Below, in pieces: positions 1-11,134 of a stretch of DNA of 64,000 bases (position 1 is the stretch's first letter; the number at the start of each line of letters is the position of its first letter). Under the pieces are notes generated by a model that was given only the letters and a program-made list of their open reading frames with translations, did not search any database and was not told the DNA's origin. Source of the DNA: Chondrus crispus. Lineage: Eukaryota > Rhodophyta > Florideophyceae > Gigartinales > Gigartinaceae. A program made the translations under genes and the position numbers. The stretch covers positions 1 to 64,000 of the forward strand of contig NW_005179163.1 of assembly GCF_000350225.1 (NCBI RefSeq), read 5' to 3'.

Positions 1-244
1 TTGGGGTTGATCATGTCAAGCATCTGGCATAGAATATGTCGTATTTGGACAGGTTCGTGACCGAAGCACTCCATGCGGTGCAGCTGCTCCGCGTAGAAAA
101 ATTCCATGTCATACATTGTTACGAGTCCGTCACCGTCCATATCAACACAACGGAACCAGTAGTCGATTGCAGTATCACTCGTATTGTCATATTCGCTAAG
201 GCAAAACCAAATGAAATCTGCGTAAGACATGAACCCAGGATTCT
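1..244 (-). CDS. PP2A regulatory subunit B'' (PR72-type), partial 3' exon
   Basis: This is one open exon read on the minus strand and cut by the left edge of the window. It encodes a stretch beginning ENPGFMSYADFIWF and passing through YWFRCVDMDGDG to FFYAEQLHRMECFG, which matches the conserved EF-hand core of the B'' (PR72/PR130) regulatory subunits of protein phosphatase 2A. The calcium loop DMDGDGLVTMYD has acidic residues at positions 1, 3, 5 and 12. B'' subunits target the PP2A core enzyme and bind calcium. The exon start is set at a candidate acceptor (tgcccag, bases 245-250); the same frame meets a TAG near base 290, so an upstream exon must exist. I could not find that exon in the next few hundred bases. 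It could be further right or lost, so a truncated gene copy is possible. Confidence 0.75.
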
Positions 245-524
245 CTGGGCAGTGTAGAGGACGAGCATAGCCACCAAAGATACTCTATCACATCATACAA
301 ACTTTGTAGCGCGGTTGCAAAGCCACTGAGTAAGTTTAATGTTAAAGGATATGTAAAGTAGAGCAGAGTTACACTGTCATTGCCGGCCTCCAGTTTGTAT
401 GGGAGGTTCAAAGTGCACTCCTCGCGTACGACAGTTATTGGTAGGATGTTTCAGTTCTTCAGCTGAGTTAAAACGGGACGCTGCCATTCACATTCCATGG
501 CGAGACAGAAATGGAAAATCATCA
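245..524. other. intergenic or intronic stretch upstream of the PP2A B'' exon
   Basis: No exon resembling the N-terminal half of a B'' subunit was recognised here on the minus strand. Polypyrimidine-like and acceptor-like sites lie around bases 245-320, consistent with intron sequence. Confidence 0.3.
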
Positions 525-821
525 TCAGCTCCTTGAACTATCACACTCTAAGGAGCAAGGGCAGGGGCATGGCTGGTATCTGTTAATCGCTCTGGAACAA
601 GCGCGAGTGCATGGGCAAATACATCGGCTGCCGTCGCGTGCAGCCTTGGGTAATTCAGTAAACCGGACATCATGCTGAAGATGCGAGCTTCTGGCCGCAG
701 CCTTCGCCACCTTTGGCATATCGGGCTTAGTGAATCTAGGTACCACCACCCCTGTGACCAGTGCGAACCCAAAAGCTGCGATGAGGACAATGAGGGACAG
801 GTTGAACTTGGCTCCGTGCAT
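525..821 (-). CDS. possible small secreted or membrane-anchored protein (98 aa)
   Basis: The family is not recognised. The frame opens at base 872, but the methionine at 821 gives a cleaner N-terminus: MHGAKFNLSLIVLIAAFGFALVT, a short positive n-region followed by about 17 hydrophobic residues, typical of a signal peptide or anchor. The rest (about 75 residues) is basic at first and then Cys-rich, with a CICPCTRAC...CPCPCSLEC pattern near the C-terminus, reminiscent of small Cys-rich secreted proteins. A TATAAG box lies on the same strand about 135 bp upstream of the 821 start. Against it: the protein is short, has no recognised homologue, and has a neutral-looking codon pattern. The upstream ATG at 872 would add 17 hydrophobic residues and cannot be excluded. 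Confidence 0.35.
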   Translation of the reverse strand: MHGAKFNLSLIVLIAAFGFALVTGVVVPRFTKPDMPKVAKAAARSSHLQHDVRFTELPKAARDGSRCICPCTRACSRAINRYQPCPCPCSLECDSSRS

Positions 822-955
822 GATGGATATGTTCTTGGTTGAAAAGAAAATGGCGATGAGGGTTTGGCACAAGTTCGATTAGAAGCAAAGGAGATGAAGA
901 AGAGGTGAAGGTTGTGATGGGTTGGAGTGGGTCGGTGATGGCACCTCACCGCCTC

Positions 956-965
956 TTATATACTA
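956..965 (-). promoter_or_regulatory. TATA box candidate for the small secreted-protein gene
   Basis: On the minus strand the sequence reads AGTATATAAG, a good TATA-box match, upstream of the small signal-peptide ORF. Spacing to the ATG (about 85-135 bp depending on start) would allow a 5' UTR of 50-100 nt. Confidence 0.4.
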
Positions 966-3900
966 AAGAGAGCTGGAGGTCAAACTGAAGGAGAGATAAA
1001 ATATCTTGGCAGCAAGCAGCATCAGAAGCCATCGCACACTGGTTTACGTTGAAACCATAAGCAGTAAAAGAGAATGCATGTTGTGAAACACAGAAATGCA
1101 AGTATGATGCAGAAGGGGCGATAATGCGCCAAGATATTCAAGCCTCGGAAGAGATGGGGGGATTGCTGTGTGAGATTGCCTCCTCGTTGTCGGTTGTTTG
1201 CTCGTTGTGTTAATTGAAAACAACACCGTGTCACAAAAAGAGACTAGACCGTGTCTGGCAATTGCGGACGTCAGAAGAGTACAAAACAAACGGAACCTTG
1301 CAGTAAGACGGCGATTCTCGCTCATATGACAATCCAATAGTGCATTCTAGCTAGGTCGGTGTATATAACGAACACTGGTTGGATTGGTTCAAAAACAAGA
1401 AAGAACGCAGCTCTAGTGGGAATCCAGTTTAGGGAAGCAGTCTGCCTCGAGAATATCGAGGATGAGAGAAAGTTCAGTTGGTAATCCACTTGCTCTTGTT
1501 CTTTCTGTTGGAAGGTGTAACGGGTGTTACACCTACGTAAGAAACTGCCGGTGTGGAATTGCTGAGGCCTTGTGGTCTCTTTGTTCCAAAGTTTGGACCG
1601 CTCAATTACCCGCAATGTAATGCTGCAAGAATTGCTGACGCCAAGGTAATGAAGTAAAAGACTTACAATATGATGAGGAGTGGCATCTGTTGTTCTCTTT
1701 ACGTGTTTGCAGATTGCTGCTTGAATGACAATGCAGATGCGAGTTGTTTGAAACAAGTTCAAGGGGGTAGGAAACCTGAGCATATATGAATGTATGTAAC
1801 GGTGTTTCGTTCCTTTGAGCTGGCGATGACAAGCATGTGCTTGTCACCACCAGCCGATTCTGGATGGAATGACGATCCGTGGCACTGGCAAAATTCCCAT
1901 ACACAGCCTAGTGCAACAGAGTTCATACGTGAAGAGAGTCTACGAGAGTGAGTACGGTACAGTACAGTGACGGAGGGCCGAAACCATGTAAGAGGTAAGA
2001 GAAAGGAGAAGAGCATGGGAAGTGTTGCACCAATGCTTACCATGTTGACGAGGGGGTGGCTTGCTGGTGATGTCGCCATTGTCAACAATGGGAGTCATCG
2101 TTGGATGCTCCATTGGAGGCCGCTGATTCGTGCACGTCGACACGTGGTCAAGCAAGCAGCTATTTGAAGCAACGGTACAAAGCGATTCGCTGTGGTCGTG
2201 GACTCCTGTAGTCGTCGCAACAAACACACTAAGCACTGGTGCGCAACATCCTGCAACGTTCGGTTGCGAGGAGAAGAGAGGGTGATAACTTCCTACAAAA
2301 CTTGGTTTTCGCCAACTGCGGAAATTCTCAGAATAGAACCGTGGGAGTTGCACGTGAATGATTCGCTTCCGCCGGCAGTGTCCCAGTAGGAAATTTGTTT
2401 CGGTCATGTGGCGAGTTTCCGTGGCGCCTCTGTAACGACTTGCCTGGGTCACTTTGAAGCTAGCGGGACAAAACGTTCCTTCGAATAGAGTCTCCAAGCT
2501 CGCCTCTTCCTCGACAGCAGACATGTAATGCGCGGCAGATGCATCATCCATGCCCTAGAGCAGCAGCGCCGGAGGAGGCAGAATCTTTCGCAGCAGCGCA
2601 CCCAATAGATGGAGAACGACATCCATTGGAAGACCGGGATTGGACGCGCGGAAGGGAGCCCTCTTTAAAAAGACGTATTCTTCAACTCTCCGAAGAAGAT
2701 AAGACGTCATCACCCTTACACAACTTACATACGACAGTGCGCTTTGTCAGGGCGCGCAGCGTTGAGATCTCCTTGTTGTTCGGCTCTCGACTGACGACAC
2801 CAGCTGCATCGTCTGCAGCTGGGACATCTCTTCTTCTTCTGCCATGATGGAATGATACGGAATAATAATCCCAAACCCTCGTCACACGATACATTACCCT
2901 CTTCCGTTAAACCACCCCAACATCACCAAAATTGTTTGGAGCCACGCAAGGAGGAGTGTGGCTTCCAAGCTGGTCACAGCGGCACGAGACTACAGATGTG
3001 AATAACTGGGAAGGAGACCGACCTACTCTTGGGTACTGTATGATACATACTGTACTCGTGCCTCACACAGTATATAATCACTAACTCCAACGTAACAGTT
3101 TGCAGCACGAAGATTAAATATCATCGGAGGTTGACTGTGCCGCCAGCAATGTGACTGCACTTGAATAGCAACACTTCTCCTAGCTGCCCCTCCCTCCCCC
3201 TGTCTTTTTAACAGTCCCTCATCTGCACCGTAAAAACAACCAGAAGTGATGTCTGTCTTCAACAAAATGGCACAGTCAGAAGCCTATCGAAAGTTGCTAC
3301 AGTAGATACCAACAAAGGCAAAGCGAACAACTGGCCAGCCTCTTTGCAACACAACTCTTCTTTCATTTTTGCTGCAGTACAGCGGTACCCCTTCCGTTGG
3401 CTAACAACAACAAACTCACAAGACGCTTCAATGACACAAAATAATTGCCGGACACGTCATCTGCCACCCTTCATCTACCTTTCCCATCGCTAGTGTCGCC
3501 GCATGCATGTCCACGTCCCGACTTTACGCGTCTTCCGAGCCATCACACGACCTATTTCGGCAACACCATAGTTACACACGTAGAAGACGCCCCCGGGGGT
3601 TGAAAGGTGATGCATGTGAAGCACACTTTCGTAAACTGATAGGCAGCGTGTGTTGTTTCGCTTTTAGCGCATCTCGTCTTTGATCTGTGTTTTGTGGAGA
3701 AGAATCAGCTACTCAGCTTCATGTGATCAGTGCCCGCCATTTCCGTTCCTCTGCATTGGTATGGGCAGTGCAGGCAAAGTTCTGCCACTGGAGCTAATCG
3801 GAGGTTGTTGCAAAGCCGGTGGAGCAGCATATGGGCATCGCAACACGCATTGACTGCAAGGCAGACAAGGTTTTTTCTGCCTCTCTTGTTTTTCTTTGCT

Positions 3901-4660
3901 GTGCAGTTTTTGTGTTGCGATAGGCAAACTCGAGGCCTGCAACTTTCAACAAACCACTACCGCACGGCACATCAATTGCTTTTTTGTGACTCCCACACTT
4001 ACGTCACACTGTATAGTCAGATAAGCAACACTCACTCGCCCTCGGAGCGTGACTGCTCTGCAACAATTATGGCAGCATGACTTTCGTGTGGAGTGATAAC
4101 TTAGTGCACATGCATTCCCATGCAGTTTTGCATCTCTTTATGTTCTATAGGTTGTCCTCAAGGACACAAGGTTCAGCAAAGACCATGTCGCACGCTAAAA
4201 CTCTCATGCGGAAGTCCTCTTCAATCATGGACGTCAACGTGTAATTCAGAAAGATAACACGTTCCCATCTTCCGGTGTACAGAGGCATACAGGCGTTGCA
4301 AGGATAGATATGTACGGAGTTGTTCTTCCTTCAATCTCTATAAACGAGGACACTCTGGACATGCCCTTGCTCCCGCTCAGATTTCAAAATGATATGAAGT
4401 TTTTTCCCTTCTCAGTCAAGGACGAAATCGCTTTTTTAATACTTTTCAAGAAAAAGGCTTGCATTTCTGAAATCCTTTGTCCGAGGATTAGCACGTTGCG
4501 AACGGTACCGTCATGGCACTACCGTAGTCTGAAAAGAAGAAACGATGGATTGCGCGGCACGTTGATAGCACTCCCTTTCAAATGAGTTGGATGCATTGAT
4601 GTATTACGCGTATAGATTGGTGTTGTAGCGTTGCAGCGTCGAAAATCCCGCGGATTCTGC
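966..4660. other. gene-poor region, no convincing coding sequence
   Basis: About 3.7 kb without an ORF that I can support. The longest frame (minus strand 1940-2551, about 200 codons) has no recognisable domain and an unremarkable composition. Base composition is mixed, around half GC, with no tandem array or RNA gene recognised. Confidence 0.4.
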
Positions 4661-5151
4661 TGTCCAGATGGAAAGCGACTCATAGGAGGCCAATTGGCAT
4701 CATATGAGATTACTTTTCAGCTTTTTCTGGACTTGTGCTCTCTTGGTAAGAAGGCTCTCTCCGGTGCACTTGGCTTCTGGGTTCCGTAAGGGCAGATTTT
4801 AGAGAACTGCTTGTCCTTCCGGGCGTCTTCAGATATGCCTGACAAAGAAGCTTTTTTGAGCAACCTTGACATGTTTCGTATTGATGTCTTCGAAACTAAA
4901 ACGCCCGTATAAAGCGCTATTGATACTGTACTTAAATCCCTATTGCATTATAATACTTTTATAGTAATCAAGACTGCTATCCCGATGGTTTGCAACGAGT
5001 TATTGCCGAGGGCGAGTACGTTAATGAAATGGTATCCAAGGTGACTTCATACGTTTGCGATTTAATGTATACATCGTTGCAAAAAAGCTGGCTTCAAATG
5101 AAGCCATGCTTGACGTTACATGATGCACATCGCTATTCGCCCAGGAAGACA
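4661..5151 (+). mobile_element. MITE-like repeat, copy A of a ~0.48 kb family
   Basis: This segment aligns by eye along nearly its whole length with three other segments (17562-18050 minus, 33825-34287 plus, 40744-41220 minus). Shared landmarks in order are: a terminal TGTC; an inner CATATGAG palindrome near 4701; a block around 4820-4850 (agatatgcctgacaaagaag); a block around 4890-4910 (gtcttcgaaactaaaacgcc); a block around 4995-5040 (cgagggcgagtacgttaatg); and gcttcaaatgaagccatgc near the right end. The end motifs are imperfect inverted repeats. It has no coding capacity, so a nonautonomous DNA transposon is the likely nature. This copy is diverged from the others. Confidence 0.65.
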
Positions 5152-6330
5152 AATATGGCTCGTCGTGAAGGAGAAATTCAGCTTCATAGATGGAGGGACA
5201 GAATAGATCTAGAAAGGTATTTGGTGAGGGCACGTGGGCGGCGGAGGTAAGCAATGGGCAGTAATTCTTTCGACATACCGTCCAGTATAAGCGCTGACGT
5301 CTTGGCAAGGCGGCTTGCATGCAGAGCATAGTTTTTTGTTGATGGTGCAGAGCAAGGTGTCGTTGTTAAGACAGGCCCAGAGGGCCTGTCTGAGGGCCTT
5401 TTTTATCAAGTCCGCCTTGATTGCCACAGCAGTTACTGGATTCGTTCCTGGAGGGGAGCATACACCGGCTCTGCTGTACAATGCAAAAGCGGTACAGGGG
5501 AACGAGGGCCATTGGTGTAACGATTAAGGACATACAGTATTACATGCGCATTGGTCTTGTCGTGCTCGTCCTACAGCTAGGGATTTCTATGATTGGCACC
5601 CCGGTACACTCTGTACCCAGAGTAGCATAGAGCACATGGGTGCACCGAGGTGGACTTGCCACTTTTATCTGCGGCATCGATACCAAATGTGGCGTCGACG
5701 ATGAAGAGCTGTGGCGGCCTACGTTCATCGCCCATGCAAGGAACGTCAATTATACAGGACGACATGTCGTCCGCCTTGCTGAGCGGTCTAGACGTCAAGA
5801 CGTCACTCTGCTCTTGCCAAAAAGCATGCGCCGTTACTCGGATGGTGTCATGCGAACCTGTGCCCACTTGTGCAAGGCGGTACGAGAATTCGCGATTCTA
5901 CCATCTGTCTTGCGAACGTATGGTGACGTGTGCAAGGCAGGAGCAATGCCTACAAGATCCGCATCTCGCGCGCCTGCTCCGGCACCGACTCGACCACGAG
6001 CTCGACGCACGCACCGCTCCTCCGAGGCGGCAGCGGCGTGCATGCATGCTGTTGCCGCTTGATACGCGAGCAGCGCTTGGGGATAGCGGCGGGGACGGGG
6101 GGGGAGTGGGGGGGGGGGGGGGGGGGGGGGTGGACATATGTGCCACGCCTCTGAAAAACCCTTGTTCTCTGCCAACGTGTCGGACGAAGCCAGAAGTGAA
6201 GCGCGTGCATCAGTCAGGCCTCCGCAGAAACAGAAAAATGCCCTAAAGATCGAACATCAATTTCCTTTTATCCGGAAAAATCAACGCTGTATGACCCCAA
6301 ATGCAAGTGCCACGTCATGCTTCAAGCAAG
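5152..6330. other. non-coding region with a long G homopolymer
   Basis: No gene supported. Overlapping open frames in several phases between 5640 and 6250 are low-complexity or compositional and show no domain. An uninterrupted run of 23 G lies at 6108-6130, preceded by further G clusters. Confidence 0.4.
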
Positions 6331-6900
6331 TTATCCGTGCGCAGCGCTAGCCGTTTGCGCTTTCATGAGCTCCTCTTGGCGATCGTAAGCGGCCGTTTCA
6401 CGCTTCTGAGCCACAAACGCACGCGCTTTTGCCCTCCGTTCCGCCATGGGTCGAACGCACCTCTTGAAGGCCTCTGTACTCATACCACACAAAGATGCAC
6501 GCCTCCCCAGCGCCGAAGCACGAATTCGATTGCTTTCTCTGCGGGTTTTGTCCACTCGACGAGCTGCTTTCTGCGCCGATTCACAAGCCTTCCATTCCTT
6601 TGCGGCTTTCTTGGCCTGGTCAGCGGCCATCTTCAGGCGAACTAACTGTAGGGCTCTACTAGATGTGAGGACAGCACCGTTGGTAGTGTATACAAACCCA
6701 TTTTCACAAAGTTTCGATTCACAGCTTCCCGAGTTCGCTTTTTGTATGCGGCGGAGGTGTTTCGTCGAGCCATTGTGCCGGATGTTGTCTTGCCACTGGC
6801 ACAGTAGTGAAGGGCATTGAAACCGAGGTCCGTGATAAAGGGTTGGACTCAAAGAGGAAGAAGGGCGAGCCTTTTGGCTCTTCGTGCTTTCGATTTTCAA
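6331..6900 (-). other. Ala/Arg/Lys-rich ORF, possible transposase-tail relic
   Basis: An open frame of 189 codons. Its second half (from about residue 85) is strongly helical and rich in A, K, R and E, with segments such as AADQAKKAAKEWKACES and ESNRIRASALGRRASLCGM. The composition resembles the basic coiled C-terminal tails of pogo/CENP-B-type transposases, but no catalytic motif is present. It could equally be an uncharacterised basic protein. No promoter was recognised. Treat as hypothetical. Confidence 0.25.
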
Positions 6901-7709
6901 AGAGTCCGCCCAATTGCATAGAGAAAACAGCGTTTCTGGGAGTAGTGACGCTCACTCTCTTCAATAAGCAGATTTATTTTTAAATTCATCCACGTCGTAT
7001 TGTGCTATGAGATCATTTGTCGCTGCTTGCCAGGGAAGAATTCTCCGCTGGCCCCAGTAATGGGTCCTTTTTTTCTATTTTTTGCATGTTCAATTGTTTG
7101 GGGTCTGTTCCAAAAATAAGGGAACCCCCCCTTTATGTCCTCACATCAATCGCGACAGAAAGACTGCGCGAAGGCGATTGCGCATAATTCGTAATCGTGT
7201 GCAGATACGCCCGCTGCCCAATGAAGCTGCGCGCCCTGCGCACCTGAGATACGCGCTCTAATGGCGTCCGCACACGTGCGGTTCGTCGCAAGGCAACCAC
7301 CGGCCATTTGTTCTCTCGTCTCCCATTCGGCGCATGCTGTCCAATCGAGGGAACTCGAGGCCGCCGGACCCTCTCCCATCGCCGCGGCGTGCGCCAAGTG
7401 GCCGCGCGCTGTCCCAGTGCCGTCGCCACTCCTCACCATTGGTGCTCCCCCGCCGCCCGGAGGACCTCTCCCGACCACCGCGCCCAATCACCCCCCGTGC
7501 TCCCCCCCCGCATCCGCGCCAAGGGACGCTCCCATCTCCGTCGCCGCTCCAATCTTTCCGGCAATCGCTTTTCCGCCGTCAATCCACCGTGCCGTCATCT
7601 CTTCCTCCAACAACCACCGTTTTAGCGACGCTTCTCAGCCCTCCCCCGCCTCGTCCGAGCCGCTCTCACACCTTCCCCTCCCCTTCCACCCTCAACCCCC
7701 TACTCAACC
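6901..7709. other. upstream region of the desaturase gene
   Basis: The first part (to about 7140) is AT-rich and featureless. From about 7350 to 7709 the plus strand becomes extremely C-rich and G-poor with frequent CCTCC/CCCTC tracts, ending directly at the desaturase ATG. Such pyrimidine tracts on the coding strand recur upstream of other genes in this window (for example upstream of the SWIB gene), so this is probably promoter and 5' UTR. Open frames here are compositional. Confidence 0.45.
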
Positions 7710-8918
7710 ATGGTCGCCCAGTCCCAGTTACGCGCTGACAACCTTCCGATGGCGCCCATCGCGCCGGAGTCGCTGACGATAGGGCAGATCCGCGCGGTGG
7801 TGCCTGCGCACTGCTTCAAGCGTTCGCTGCTCAAGTCGCTGCGCTATCTCTGCACCGACCTGCTCATGATCGCCGCGATGGCCGTTTCCGTCCGGTGGCT
7901 CGACCAGCATCTCACGGACTTCGGCGTCCCGCGCTGGGTCGTCTCGTTCGTCGTGTGGCCGATGTACTGGTGGTGGCAGGGCGCCGTCACGACCGGCGTG
8001 TGGGTCCTCGCGCACGAGTGCGGACATCAGTCGTTCTCGCCGTGGAAGAGCGTCAACGACGCGTTCGGCTTGGTTCTGCATAGCGCTCTGCTCGTACCGT
8101 ACCACTCGTGGCGCATCACGCATTCCCAGCATCACAAGAATACTAATCACACGGAGAACGATCAGGTCTTCGTTCCGTCTACAAAGGAGCAGTACAACCA
8201 TAACCACGGTATTCAGATCGAGAATGGAGTGCGCAAGTATCGCCACGCCATTCTGGAAGCCATGGAAGAAACCCCAATCGGCGATTTGTTAGGCATCTTG
8301 CAGATGTTCACGTTCGGATGGTGGGCTTACCTTGCGGCCAACGTTGCTGGTCAGAACTATGGCAAGGGTGCCAATCACTACAACCCCAAGGCGCCCATGT
8401 TTTCGCTGCGCGATTATTGGGATATCGTTGTGTCGGATATTGGCATCTTCGCCGCGCTAGGCGTGCTTGCGGGCTGTGTGCACAAGTTTGGCGCTAACAA
8501 TGTCGGCAAGTATTACTTCATGCCATACATGTTTGTTAACATGTGGCTCGTGTTGATTACCTACTTGCAACATTCCGACCCCGCCATTCCTCACTACACG
8601 CCGAAGGAGTTCAATTTTGTGCGCGGCGCTCTGTGCTCAGTTGATCGCGATTACGGAATCTACAATATCTTGCAGCACCACATTGGCGATACCCATGTCG
8701 CCCACCACCTCTTCTCGCAGATGCCATTCTACCACGCTCAGGAAGCTACGGAGGCGATCAAAAAAGTGTTGGGAGATTACTACTATAAGGATGATACTAA
8801 CGTGTGGCAAGCTGTCCGACGCTCGTGGGCGCACTGCAAGTTTGTTGACCCCAACGATGGCGATATCATGTATTATCACAACTACAAGATGGAGGATTTG
8901 GCTGCCAAGGGGCAGTAA
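7710..8918 (+). CDS. FAD2: delta-12 (omega-6) fatty acid desaturase, FAD2-like
   Basis: A 402-residue single-exon membrane desaturase that introduces the second double bond into oleoyl chains (oleate to linoleate), normally in the ER and using cytochrome b5. The three histidine clusters that bind the di-iron centre are present: HECGH (102-106), HSQHH (138-142) and HVAHH (329-333). The order, spacing and length are those of plant and algal FAD2-type proteins. Hydrophobic segments flank the first and second boxes and occupy residues about 240-285. There is no transit peptide, so ER rather than plastid is favoured. The start sits in a good context (caaccATGg) and directly follows a C-rich leader. 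It converges with the eL8 gene downstream. Delta-12 rather than delta-15 is inferred from overall resemblance; regiospecificity cannot be proven by reading. Confidence 0.92.
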   Translation: MVAQSQLRADNLPMAPIAPESLTIGQIRAVVPAHCFKRSLLKSLRYLCTDLLMIAAMAVSVRWLDQHLTDFGVPRWVVSFVVWPMYWWWQGAVTTGVWVLAHECGHQSFSPWKSVNDAFGLVLHSALLVPYHSWRITHSQHHKNTNHTENDQVFVPSTKEQYNHNHGIQIENGVRKYRHAILEAMEETPIGDLLGILQMFTFGWWAYLAANVAGQNYGKGANHYNPKAPMFSLRDYWDIVVSDIGIFAALGVLAGCVHKFGANNVGKYYFMPYMFVNMWLVLITYLQHSDPAIPHYTPKEFNFVRGALCSVDRDYGIYNILQHHIGDTHVAHHLFSQMPFYHAQEATEAIKKVLGDYYYKDDTNVWQAVRRSWAHCKFVDPNDGDIMYYHNYKMEDLAAKGQ

Positions 8919-9412
8919 TTTTTCATCGCTGCCCACACTACGCTTATTCAACCTCGGAGAGTTTTAGATACCAGTTTAGTTTCGGTGGTATAGAAATAGA
9001 ACTCCTGCCTTCCGCTGTCTGCGGCAACAGTACTGCAGAGGAACGGCACACTAGTTTCGCTCCTGTTCTCACGAAGTAGACACTCGATTCACCAGTGAAG
9101 CGCTCTTGCGTACGAGTTTGGTTTTGAGGGGGCACTGTCGTCAGAGTCACACGCCACCAGAATCCACGCTGACGATCACACGAGTATAGAGATCCAATAA
9201 ATCTGCACAGCACACAAAAGAAAATCTACCACCGATCTTCTTTATTTTCGTCCAAGTCTTGGTCGCCTGGTCGAGTTCCATTTGCTGACGTCCATCAAGG
9301 ATCGTTAAGTAGCCTGCCGCTGCAGACGTACAAAGTACGCGAAAGAGCGCAAAATCTACGGGACAAAGATATCAGAGCGTCAAAAGAATACTGGTCGCAA
9401 TTTACGAATTGT
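8919..9412. other. convergent intergenic region (desaturase and eL8 3' ends)
   Basis: About 490 bp between two convergent genes. It must hold both 3' UTRs and polyadenylation sites. No additional gene recognised. Confidence 0.5.
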
Positions 9413-10488
9413 CTAAGTGCCAATACGCTTGGCCTCTTCAGCCGCTAATGCCTTCCTCTTCTTCTCCGTCTTGTGCTGAGACTTGATACCCATAATTCCA
9501 CCGCCCCATCGCTTCCTCACTTCCTCGAACCTATCGTTGAAGTTGGACACGCAACTCTCAGTGATCTTCGAGAACTCAGCCCTGTCCTCAGGACGCACGC
9601 CGGTGAAGCAAACCGCCGTCGCATTCTTTTGGTGCACAAGAGTCCCGAGACGCGCGCGGCACTTGACAATGCAGTATGGGACGTCCATCTTTCTGCATAG
9701 GGCCGGGAGCCAGACGACAAGCTCAAGCGGATCAACGTCATGGGCGATAACGACGAGGGTCGCCTTCTTCTGTTCGACAAGCTCGGTGACGTGGTTGATA
9801 CCGAACTTCAAGCTGACGGGCTTCTTCGTCGAAGTGGCATCGCCACCGGCCTCTTTGGCCTCAGCCAGAGCGGCGAGTCGCTCCTTCTTTTGAATCTGCG
9901 ACTCCGGCTTGTACTTGCTCATCAGCTTAAAGAGGGCGCTCGTGGTGGAGGCGTCCATCGGGAGGCGGAACTGGTTGATGGACGGGGGTACCTTGAGGCG
10001 GACGAGGAGGATCTTGCGTTGCCTCTGGAGACGGACATACTTCGGCCACCTCACGTAACGGCCAAGGTCGACATTCTGGGGAAGAATATCCTGGCCAATG
10101 CCGAAGTTCTTCGGGCGCTTCTGGAAGAGCGGGTTCTCAACTTTCTTCTGGACGGTCTTCTTCACAGACAGCGGCGCGGGCGCCGGCTTACGGCCCTTTC
10201 CGGTTTTGGATTTTCCCTAAAGTTGGAAGATGCGAGAATTCACGAAAGTCAAACGTCGGCGAAGAGCGTTGTCGGACAATGGCAATTGAAAGGAAAGTGG
10301 CGTCGCGCAGATAAAAGCGGTTTCGTAATGCAAGGATCGAGAGTTAGTCATCTCAAGCTCTTACTTCCAGTGCATTGTGGTGTGCCGCTGCAACTGCGCA
10401 AGTTCGGACGACGGTTTGGGAAGGCGATCAGATCACGCAGTCCGCAAACCAGCGAACCGGATTTTGAAGAGCGTTTCGAACGTACCAT
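9413..10488 (-). CDS. RPL7A: 60S ribosomal protein L7a (eL8)
   Basis: A ribosomal protein of the large subunit with an L7Ae/L30e fold. Diagnostic segments are [38 protein letters not shown], an L7Ae core with [15 protein letters not shown] [20 protein letters not shown], and the C-terminal GGGIMGIKS. The open frame has no in-frame ATG: reading upstream gives [15 protein letters not shown] and then a TAG that is part of an acceptor (aactttag). I therefore place an intron at 10217-10485, with donor GTACGT directly after an ATG at 10486-10488, so coding exon 1 is the start codon alone. The product is then about 268 residues, close to the usual 265-270. An alternative upstream ATG (near 10370) would put the exons out of frame. 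Confidence 0.9.
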
Positions 10489-11134
10489 TTCTGCTTGCCT
10501 TGTGCAAAAGGCTCAACCGTTGTTGTCGATCGAGCTCCCCTCGGGCTATCGAAAAATGGCAATGATGACGGGAAGGGGGACTTGAAAGGATTAGTACGAA
10601 CTATTCGCCGACGCGCGTGCCCGAGCGTCGTCCGCAATGCTGGGCAGGGAAAATGTTTCGGGTTTTCAAGGGTCCAATTAGGGCTCACCCGGGTTGCAGT
10701 AAATACGATATTTTTCGACGGTATGTGCCTGGAAATATGTGAAAATAGAGGGTACATTTTTATGTGGCGCATGAAATCAAATGAGACTTGATCTGAAGCA
10801 AGGCCATTTGGATCGTAAATCCTTTTTGGAGAAAAAACTCTTAAAGGCCACAAAATACGCTGCAAAGGGAAAATTAATTCACAAAAAGCCAAAACCAATT
10901 TGATGAATTCCCAGACTTGGTCATATGAGAATGAGGAGCCCGGTGCGATTCGATCCTTTCGTTGGATTGGTGCGCATGGTCTGGCTTGGCAATGCCCTTT
11001 TCATCTCTCCAAATCCATCCACCCGCCGCTTCGCAACGCTTCTCGACTGCATAGCCTCAATCTCCTGCCTCCCGCCCGCACACGCAGCTCCCCAAGTCAC
11101 AATCGACATTGCCCTCGCCAATTATCAGCATAGC
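10489..11134. other. divergent promoter region of eL8 and Mn-SOD
   Basis: About 650 bp between two divergently transcribed genes. It should contain both promoters. It is AT-richer toward the middle (10700-10900). No TATA element stood out with confidence. Confidence 0.45.

Noticed and set aside
1940..2551. 203-codon minus-strand ORF
   Set aside because: No domain, signal sequence or composition that separates it from chance; no convincing promoter.
5640..6246. Overlapping ORFs in several frames around the G tract
   Set aside because: Poly-Gly or poly-Pro translations from a homopolymer; compositional.
7133..7776. Pro/Ser/Arg-rich ORFs on both strands upstream of the desaturase
   Set aside because: They arise from the C-rich leader; none resembles a protein family.
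9740..10585. 281-codon plus-strand frame
   Set aside because: Antisense of eL8 and its intron.
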